Assembly (NCBI GenBank): GCA_964543935.1
Contig: CAZJAK010000102.1
Location: forward strand, 1 to 6,540
Length of the DNA stretch: 6,540 nt
Source of the DNA: JAAYDK01 sp964543935
GTDB taxonomy: Bacteria > Spirochaetota > Spirochaetia > Sphaerochaetales > Sphaerochaetaceae
Reading direction: 5' to 3'
The position numbers were made by a program, and so were the translations under genes. The notes below the pieces were generated by a model, which searched no databases, was not told the origin of the DNA, and was given only the letters and a program-made list of their open reading frames with translations. Of this stretch, positions 1 through 4,870 are shown in pieces. Position 1 is the stretch's first letter. Each line of letters starts with the position of its first letter.

Positions 1-285
1 AGAAAAATAGAACTATATCTTTACAATGTATAGAAAAGGTTTCTTTTACTTTTTAAACATGCTGTACACAACTCATGCAACATAAGAGGCTCTCCTATGG
101 CCGCATCCTTCAATGCAACCTAGACATGTTCCCGCTCAGATTGGTACAGAGTGACCGACAATCTTGGGATAACCCGGCTGTCCCATGGTTAAACTCCACT
201 TCATCCTGATATCCTTGGTGTTTTACAAGGTTGGACATGCTACACTGATAACACTCGATCCGTTATTGCAAGGGGAGACCGTTCC
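1..285. other. Leader region upstream of the first gene, no gene seen
   Basis: The first 75 bases or so are AT-rich and the rest has mixed composition. One frame is open from base 3 to a TAA at 54-56. At 17 codons with no recognisable sequence, it cannot be called the tail of an upstream gene. Short open frames further along overlap the first real gene in other frames and match no family I know. The region most likely holds the promoter and leader of the gene starting at 286, and perhaps the promoter of a gene to the left. Confidence 0.5.
238..252 (+). promoter_or_regulatory. Possible extended -10 promoter for the first gene
   Basis: TGC at 238-240 precedes TACACT at 241-246, which matches the TATAAT consensus at four of six positions and has the TGn extension. 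No good -35 hexamer lies 16-18 bases upstream. A start about seven bases downstream would give a leader of roughly 30 bases that includes the ribosome binding site. This is a weak call from consensus matching only. Confidence 0.25.
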
Positions 286-1266
286 ATGGGCATCCGAACA
301 ACACTGCATCCGGCTTGGTATCAAGGAAGAACGCGAGGTGAACCCTACTTTGAGGGTTGGTATTTCAAGATGGCTACCCAAGACATGGTATTGGCGATAA
401 TCCCTGGTATATCCAAAGCGCCAGGCGACCATCATGCTTTCATCCAAGTCATCGCTGCAAAACCAAGAAAAAGTTGGTACATACGGTATTCCGTCGACCA
501 GTTTCAAGTTGCACCGAAAGATTTTATCATCACGATCGCCAGTAATCGGTTTTCCTACACTGGAGTATGCTTGGACATCGATACGGAAGACCTGCATCTG
601 CATGGGTCGGTGGACCACCAGGATATACAACCCTACCCCGTCAGCATCCTTCGCCCAGGCATCATGGGCTGGTATGCGTATGTGCCGTTCATGGAATGCT
701 TCCATGGTGTTGTTTCCACCAACCATAAGCTCGATGGCGCTTTGGTCCTGAATGGCGAAAGCATTGAGTTCACCGGTGGCAAAGGATACATCGAGAAAGA
801 CTGGGGAACATCGTTTCCGAGTGCCTGGGTATGGATGCAATCCAACTGCTTTCCAAGCAGCTCTACCTCCTGCATGCTGTCGGTAGCGCGCATTCCCTTC
901 CTGCAGCGGACGTTCACCGGATTCCTTGGATTCGTCAGGTTTGAAGAGCGTTTGATCACCTTCGCCACCTATACGAACGCATCCATTGAGATGATGGACA
1001 TCTCACAACAGACCGTACGCATCGTAATCCGTACAAAGCAAGTCTTCATTGAATTCATGGGAGATCTCGGACCAGCATCGCGCCTTACTGCACCAAGGCA
1101 AGGGAAGATGGAACGAAGCATTACCGAAAGCGTCAGCGGTTCAATTAGCCTGACTGTGAGTGACTTTGGTGGCAGAGTTTTATACCAAGAGACCTCAAGC
1201 ATGGCGGGCATGGAGTTATCAGAAGCACATCAGTTGGCCACCAACCATCCTCAGGGGAATAACTAA
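286..1266 (+). CDS. Tocopherol cyclase-like family protein
   Basis: This 326-residue protein resembles the tocopherol cyclase family (Pfam Tocopherol_cycl), named after plant VTE1 and cyanobacterial SlrB-type cyclases that close the chromanol ring of vitamin E. Family-type motifs are FEGWYFK at residues 22-28, GWYAYVPFMEC at 128-138, HGVVSTNH at 140-147, GKGYIEKDWG at 165-174 and FPSAWVWMQSN at 177-187. The protein is rich in aromatic residues and alternating beta-type sequence, as expected for the family's lipocalin-like fold. I see no signal peptide or membrane helix, so it is probably cytoplasmic. The ATG at 286 follows AGGGGAGA (271-278) at normal spacing. The end is TAA, 62 bp before the next gene. 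Many bacteria without any tocopherol pathway carry such proteins and their substrate is unknown, so cyclase activity should not be assumed. Family assignment is confident; function is not. Confidence 0.85.
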   Translation: MGIRTTLHPAWYQGRTRGEPYFEGWYFKMATQDMVLAIIPGISKAPGDHHAFIQVIAAKPRKSWYIRYSVDQFQVAPKDFIITIASNRFSYTGVCLDIDTEDLHLHGSVDHQDIQPYPVSILRPGIMGWYAYVPFMECFHGVVSTNHKLDGALVLNGESIEFTGGKGYIEKDWGTSFPSAWVWMQSNCFPSSSTSCMLSVARIPFLQRTFTGFLGFVRFEERLITFATYTNASIEMMDISQQTVRIVIRTKQVFIEFMGDLGPASRLTAPRQGKMERSITESVSGSISLTVSDFGGRVLYQETSSMAGMELSEAHQLATNHPQGNN

Positions 1267-1328
1267 TCCACTTTTGTCACCAGTTCATCTCTCATTTGTC
1301 CTATCATTCGTATGGAGGACAGTGAATC

Positions 1329-3044
1329 ATGACTAGACAGCATTCTTTTGCATCCACCACGAGAACCGTGGTACTTCTCATGGTTGTCACACGGCTCTCT
1401 CTCGTGTTGTTTACCGGATGTGGTGCTTCAACCGCACAAACCAGTTATTCGATAGAAGCAGCCAAACCGCTAGCTCCCACCGCGGCGATGGCCATGCCGG
1501 CTCCGCCGATAGCAGCAGGCCTGAGCGCGGAAGGGTATGCCGCCAGCAGCTTGCTAGCCCCTGAATACCAAGTCATCACAGTAATCAACCCACAACCAGT
1601 CGACCATAACACAGAGCAATACGAACGAATCGTCGACAATCCCTTTAAGAATTCCAAGGAAAACCCTGTCTCGACCTTCTCCATCGATGTCGATACAGCC
1701 AGTTATGCCAACATCAGGCGATTTTTGATGGAGATGCGGGAGATGCCGCCCGCTGATGCGGTGCGCATCGAGGAACTGGTCAACTATTTCCAGTATGATT
1801 ATCCAGAAGTTACCGGTGAGCATCCCGTTGCGGCATCGTTTTCCATGTCGACCGCTCCCTGGAACAACGATCATTGGTTGTTAAGGATAGCCTTGCAAGC
1901 CAAAGAAATCGCCAAGGACACCATACCGGCCTCAAACCTTGTGTTCTTATTGGACACTTCCGGTTCCATGTCCGATGACAACAAACTCCCGTTGATTCAA
2001 GAGAGTTTGAAAATACTGGTCGAACAACTACGCCCCGAGGACCGAGTCTCGATCGTGGCCTATGCCGGCAGCACTGGAGTAATCTTGGACTCCACTCCAG
2101 GAGATGAAAAGGAGACGATCATCAGGGCATTTGAACAGCTGCAAGCCTCTGGATCCACCGCTGGGGGCGCCGGCATTCAGTTAGCATACCAAATCGCCAA
2201 ACAAAACTTCATCACGGGGGGGAACAACCGGGTGATCTTGTGCACCGATGGGGATTTCAATGTCGGAGTCAGTTCGGAGAGCGAGCTAGAACGCCTGATT
2301 GAAGATAAAAGGAAAGATGCTATCTACTTGACAGTGCTTGGTGTCGGCATGGGCAATTACAAGGATTCACTGATGGAGACCTTGGCCGACAAAGGTAATG
2401 GGAATTATGCCTACCTAGACAACCTGCTGGAAGGCAAGAAAGTGTTGGGCAAAGAAATTTGGGGTAACATGTACACCGTGGCCAAGGATGTGAAAATTCA
2501 AATTGAGTTCAATCCTGCGGTGATTCGGGAATATCGTTTGATTGGATATGAAAACAGGTTGTTGGCCAGGGAAGATTTCAACGACGACACCAAGGACGCC
2601 GGCGAGATGGGTTCGGGTCAGACAGTGACGGCTTTCTACGAGCTTGTTCCCGTCACGGCGCCCCAGAATACAGCTGAAGGCCAGAGTCCAGCCGTTGACC
2701 CTCTTGTGTTCCAGCAATCAACCATCATCCCATCCGAGGACGCATTGGTTTTCAAGTTGAGATATAAACATGCGGACGGCACCTCGGATGAGAGCACGTT
2801 AGTCTCCACCCGCTTAAAACATGACGAGGTGTTGAAGGAGTTCAGCTTAATCGATGAAGATTTCAGGTTCTCCACCGCTGTGATTGAATTCGGCATGCTA
2901 TTGCGAAAAAGTCCCTACGCCGGCACTTCTGCATGGGAAACTGCCATTGAACGAGCACGCATGGCCAAAGGTATAGACTATGATGGGTACCGCGCCGAAT
3001 TCATCAGGTTGGCAGAGATGGCTGAGCTGTTGACTTCCAGATGA
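1329..3044 (+). CDS. yfbK: YfbK-type von Willebrand factor A domain lipoprotein
   Basis: This 571-residue protein is close in length and domain order to E. coli YfbK. Residues 14-30 form a hydrophobic signal segment ending in LFTG before Cys31, so it is probably a lipoprotein; the Phe at -3 is atypical for enterobacteria but tolerated in spirochaetes. Arg22 inside the hydrophobic stretch is unusual. A Pro/Ala-rich stretch (about 45-75) follows. Next is the YfbK N-terminal domain (about 95-190, with NPVSTFSIDVDTASYANIRR), then the VWA domain (about 200-375), then the DUF3520-type C-terminal domain (about 385-570). The metal-ion-dependent adhesion site looks intact: D209-T-S211-G-S213, T277 and D307 (CTDGD). 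Such domains bind protein ligands through a divalent cation; the family's partner is not established. GGAGG at 1314-1318 supports the ATG. The gene lies 36 bp before a small membrane protein and is probably co-transcribed with it. Confidence 0.93.
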   Translation: MTRQHSFASTTRTVVLLMVVTRLSLVLFTGCGASTAQTSYSIEAAKPLAPTAAMAMPAPPIAAGLSAEGYAASSLLAPEYQVITVINPQPVDHNTEQYERIVDNPFKNSKENPVSTFSIDVDTASYANIRRFLMEMREMPPADAVRIEELVNYFQYDYPEVTGEHPVAASFSMSTAPWNNDHWLLRIALQAKEIAKDTIPASNLVFLLDTSGSMSDDNKLPLIQESLKILVEQLRPEDRVSIVAYAGSTGVILDSTPGDEKETIIRAFEQLQASGSTAGGAGIQLAYQIAKQNFITGGNNRVILCTDGDFNVGVSSESELERLIEDKRKDAIYLTVLGVGMGNYKDSLMETLADKGNGNYAYLDNLLEGKKVLGKEIWGNMYTVAKDVKIQIEFNPAVIREYRLIGYENRLLAREDFNDDTKDAGEMGSGQTVTAFYELVPVTAPQNTAEGQSPAVDPLVFQQSTIIPSEDALVFKLRYKHADGTSDESTLVSTRLKHDEVLKEFSLIDEDFRFSTAVIEFGMLLRKSPYAGTSAWETAIERARMAKGIDYDGYRAEFIRLAEMAELLTSR

Positions 3045-3065
3045 CTTGGAGATACACCGGCAGTG

Positions 3066-3075
3066 GGAGGCAAGG
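3066..3075 (+). promoter_or_regulatory. Ribosome binding site that sets the start at 3081
   Basis: GGAGG (3066-3070) and AAGG (3072-3075) lie just upstream of the ATG at 3081. An in-frame GTG at 3063 would place these bases inside the gene and has no equally good site of its own. The ATG at 3081 is therefore preferred. Confidence 0.7.
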
Positions 3076-3080
3076 TAACG

Positions 3081-3440
3081 ATGAGCACGAATAGAAGCAT
3101 GTTTTTTTGGTTGCCAAGAATCCTGGCGATTGGTTTTGCCGTATTCATTTCTCTGTTCGCATTCGATACCTTCGGTACCGGGAATGGATTCTGGCCAGAG
3201 TTGTTGGGATTCCTCATGCACTTGGTTCCTGTGTACGCTCTGGTGGCCATCTTGTTGTTGGCTTGGAGATGGGAACTGATTGGAACATTCGCCTATCCAG
3301 CCTTGGCGGTCGCCTATGCGGTGTGGCAATGGGGAAACCAACATTGGTCGGCGTATGTAGCGATATGCACACCGTTGGTCCTGATCGGTTTTCTCTTCTT
3401 CATCGGATGGACGAGGAAAAAGAAACAAGAGCGCACCTAA
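3081..3440 (+). CDS. Small four-helix integral membrane protein of unknown function
   Basis: The product is 119 residues and almost entirely hydrophobic. Four probable transmembrane segments fall near residues 8-28, 39-62, 68-83 and 90-111, and the C-terminal tail is basic (TRKKKQERT), which by the positive-inside rule should face the cytoplasm. The first helix region contains LPRILAIGFAVFISLFAFD, a pattern I have seen at the start of small uncharacterised bacterial membrane proteins (possibly DUF7670), but I cannot verify that. No catalytic motif, Cys pair or metal site is visible. It starts 36 bp after the VWA lipoprotein stop codon and likely shares its transcript. It could be a membrane partner of that lipoprotein, but nothing in the sequence proves this. 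A run of seven T (3102-3108) lies in codons 8-10. Confidence 0.8.
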   Translation: MSTNRSMFFWLPRILAIGFAVFISLFAFDTFGTGNGFWPELLGFLMHLVPVYALVAILLLAWRWELIGTFAYPALAVAYAVWQWGNQHWSAYVAICTPLVLIGFLFFIGWTRKKKQERT

Positions 3441-3467
3441 TGCAACCTACATGATTCCAACCAAACT

Positions 3468-3497
3468 ATCCCACCGGATTATCGTGTCCGGTGGGAT
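3468..3497 (+). terminator. Probable terminator hairpin closing the first gene group
   Basis: ATCCCACCGG (3468-3477) and CCGGTGGGAT (3488-3497) are perfectly complementary, giving a 10-bp GC-rich stem around a 10-base loop, 27 bases after the stop codon at 3440. The following bases are AT-rich (TATGTAAATATC) but there is no clean T-run, so this may be a weak intrinsic terminator or an mRNA 3'-end stabiliser. Confidence 0.55.
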
Positions 3498-3535
3498 TAT
3501 GTAAATATCATGTTCTTTTATAAGATTTGTTAAAA

Positions 3536-3541
3536 TATAAT
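3536..3541 (+). promoter_or_regulatory. Candidate promoter -10 box for the gene at 3702
   Basis: A perfect TATAAT sits in an AT-rich stretch after the hairpin that ends the previous gene group. The -35 position (about 3513-3518, TTCTTT) is poor. If it is used, the transcript would have a leader of roughly 150 bases before the ATG at 3702. The location between a terminator and a gene supports the call; the missing -35 box weakens it. Confidence 0.4.
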
Positions 3542-3685
3542 CATTGTTATTCTCAGGATATGGGAGTACCATTCCATCAGGTTGTGTGTAGTACTTTTAT
3601 ATTCTCTTTGCTTGCTTGCTCAAAGCGTTTGGCTTTAGCGATATGGGTTATCCCGGTCAATGCTGCCGGAATCGATCTTAGCACC

Positions 3686-3692
3686 AAGGAGG
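3686..3692 (+). promoter_or_regulatory. Strong ribosome binding site that sets the start at 3702
   Basis: AAGGAGG is a full-length anti-16S match nine bases before the ATG at 3702. An in-frame upstream start at 3660 would put this site inside the gene and add 14 residues ahead of an otherwise well-formed N-terminal membrane helix. The start at 3702 is strongly preferred. Confidence 0.85.
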
Positions 3693-3701
3693 TCTTTTCT
3701 T

Positions 3702-4361
3702 ATGGGGTGGTCGGTTTCAAAAAAAATTCTACTGACGATTCTCTGCTTGATACTAGCTATTGCCATTGTGCTACTAGCTATACGGTACATCCCAGACACT
3801 GAGACAAGTACGATTGTCTTGGTTGTCGTCATTGCTGCTAGTGTCCTCGCCCTGTTATGGATATGGCTGAAGGGCCGCTCGAAGACCTCTCAAGAAGAGG
3901 TTTCAAGTGATAATACCACGAACGACGATCAAGTCGTGACCATGCCAGAACACCATGAGGATACTCCTGTATCCGTGCAGGTCGCTGAAGTCTCACGACC
4001 ATTGGTCCAATCACCAATACAAGAAGCAACTATGGATAAGCTGCTCACCACTGGATCACCATGCCCTGCGGCAGGCACATATTTTTGCAGCGAGCATGCA
4101 GGAAGATCGGTCAACATGCGGGAAGGCAAGAAGTTTCCTCCTTGCAGGGGTGATGGGAAAGGCCATTATGCCACATGGATGAGGAGCAAGCCTTTGTTGG
4201 TTGCCCATACTGGCGCAATCAGCACTGCAACAGGCCGTTATGTCTGCAACGACCACCCGGCCCGGGTGATCGTGATCCAGGCCGGCAAGAAATTCCCCCC
4301 TTGCCGGGGAGATGAAAAGGCCCATAGCGCTGAATGGATGCTTACTGAACAAAATCCCTGA
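3702..4361 (+). CDS. Membrane protein with two tandem C-x2-H/C-x6-H motifs, unknown function
   Basis: The product is 219 residues. Two hydrophobic helices at about 8-28 and 36-56 are joined by a very short turn (YIPDTETS). KGRSK follows the second helix, so both termini are predicted to be cytoplasmic. Residues 60-120 are a polar, probably disordered linker. Two related copies of a 36-residue unit follow at 125-160 and 178-213. Each has the pattern G-x-Y-x-C-x2-H, then GKKFPPCRGD, then H and W-M. The putative ligands C129, H132, C148, H155 and C182, H185, C201, H208 have identical spacing. The unit resembles small zinc-ribbon-like sequences of the type YxCxxC...GxxFPPC, here with His in place of some Cys. 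Zinc binding is an inference. The gene probably has its own promoter and converges on the 5'-nucleotidase. I do not recognise a named gene. Confidence 0.85.
   Translation: MGWSVSKKILLTILCLILAIAIVLLAIRYIPDTETSTIVLVVVIAASVLALLWIWLKGRSKTSQEEVSSDNTTNDDQVVTMPEHHEDTPVSVQVAEVSRPLVQSPIQEATMDKLLTTGSPCPAAGTYFCSEHAGRSVNMREGKKFPPCRGDGKGHYATWMRSKPLLVAHTGAISTATGRYVCNDHPARVIVIQAGKKFPPCRGDEKAHSAEWMLTEQNP
3719..3726 (+). repeat. Run of eight A in codons 6-9 of the membrane protein gene
   Basis: The A-tract spans codons for Ser-Lys-Lys-Ile near the start of the gene at 3702. Runs of this length can cause replication or transcriptional slippage, which here would put the rest of the gene out of frame. In this copy the frame is intact. 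Confidence 0.5.
4074..4340 (+). repeat. Intragenic duplication of a 108-base Cys/His motif unit
   Basis: Two 108-base units, 4074-4181 and 4233-4340, encode the paired Cys/His motifs of the membrane protein. The best-conserved parts are the codons for GKKFPPCRGD (from 4125 and from 4284) and the final TGGATG. Differences at many third positions indicate an old duplication held by selection on the protein, not a recent copy. A 51-base spacer (17 residues) separates the units. Confidence 0.85.
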
Positions 4362-4368
4362 TGGGATT
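4353..4368 (+). other. Short hairpin with the stop codon in its loop
   Basis: AATCCC (4353-4358) and GGGATT (4363-4368) pair perfectly around a TGAT loop that contains the TGA stop of the preceding gene. There is no T-run after it, only CACCCTTTAG, so it is not a standard intrinsic terminator. At six base pairs it may be chance. Confidence 0.3.
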
Positions 4369-4823
4369 CACCCTTTAGCCAGAGAGTACTCCCAAGTGAA
4401 TTAATACCTGATAACATAGATTCAATCTATTGATCGGTCTGACAGCAAAATCATGCTCATCTGATGGAAATGTCATGAGCATTGAACAACTACGTTACGT
4501 GTACTCACAATGCTTGGTACATAGTATCTCGCGTGTGTGCGTCAACCCTGCTGGGACTTCTTCGAGTAACCATGCACCCGCCACGAGTGCGGACAGCCGG
4601 AGAATCATCAGGGACTCTTATCCGAGCTTCATCTGTCACCAACCATGACGACCACATCCCATACGAGCTTGGCTATGCATCGCGATCTCTGTAAATCGCA
4701 GATCTCAATGGTGTTTTTTCTTTCCTAGGCATCATCCTGTGGAGCCAATCGATGGCTATAGGGTACTTCGACCACTACGCTCCTTGGGAGTTTACCAAAG
4801 ATTGATGACAAGCTCGTCATACT
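4362..4823. other. Intergenic region without a recognisable gene
   Basis: This stretch of about 460 bases lies between the convergent ends of the Cys/His membrane protein and the 5'-nucleotidase. Short open frames of about 70 codons exist on the + strand (4430-4648, TTG-initiated 4482-4694). Their translations are low in hydrophobic blocks, match no family I know, and have no good ribosome binding site. The - strand frames are broken by stops. Small inverted repeats occur at 4743-4757 and 4805-4820, and a T-rich run at 4713-4725. It may be decayed coding DNA, a small RNA locus or plain spacer; nothing decides between these. Confidence 0.45.
4805..4820. repeat. Imperfect 16-base palindrome beside the terminator
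   Basis: ATGACAAGCTCGTCAT is self-complementary except for one mismatched pair of positions (A4810 against C4815). It lies just beyond the T-run of the - strand terminator. Its form suits a dimeric DNA-binding protein, but with no gene starting nearby it has no evident regulatory target. Confidence 0.3.
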
Positions 4824-4851
4824 AAAAAAGGCCGTCTCTTTCGAGACGGCC
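4824..4851 (-). terminator. Intrinsic terminator of the 5'-nucleotidase gene
   Basis: Read on the - strand, GGCCGTCTC (4851-4843) and GAGACGGCC (4838-4830) form a perfect 9-bp GC-rich stem with a GAAA tetraloop. It is followed at once by six T (complement of 4829-4824). It lies 19 bases after the TAA of the 5'-nucleotidase. The orientation of the T-run shows it serves the - strand. Confidence 0.93.
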
Positions 4852-4870
4852 CCAGATAGCATTCAATGCG

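Noticed and set aside
223..840. 205-codon open frame on the - strand
   Set aside because: It lies antisense to the tocopherol cyclase-like gene, whose + strand product has clear family motifs; the - strand translation resembles nothing.
2898..3428. 176-codon open frame on the - strand
   Set aside because: It is antisense to the end of the VWA gene and the whole small membrane protein gene; its product is polar and unrecognisable.
111..3450. Shared AATGCAACCTA near 112 and near 3439
   Set aside because: An 11-base match between two separate sites has no flanking similarity or repeat structure and is probably chance.
3751..3781. TACTAGCTAT direct repeat 21 bases apart
   Set aside because: It falls in the first membrane helix of the gene at 3702 and reflects repeated Leu-Ala-Ile codons, not a separate element.
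3527..3802. 91-codon + strand frame with a hydrophobic stretch
   Set aside because: It starts at TTG without a good ribosome binding site and runs through the strong binding site and start of the gene at 3702 in another frame.
4430..4694. Two overlapping frames of about 70 codons in the spacer
   Set aside because: There is no supporting ribosome binding site, domain or composition signal, and they overlap each other in different frames.
4682..4725. Possible + strand terminator: GCGAT/ATCGC hairpin and a T-run
   Set aside because: The stem is only five base pairs and the T-run begins more than ten bases after it, so the geometry does not fit.
4743..4757. AGCCA/TGGCT inverted repeat around ATCGA
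   Set aside because: Five-base arms are expected by chance in a window this size and nothing nearby suggests a regulator.
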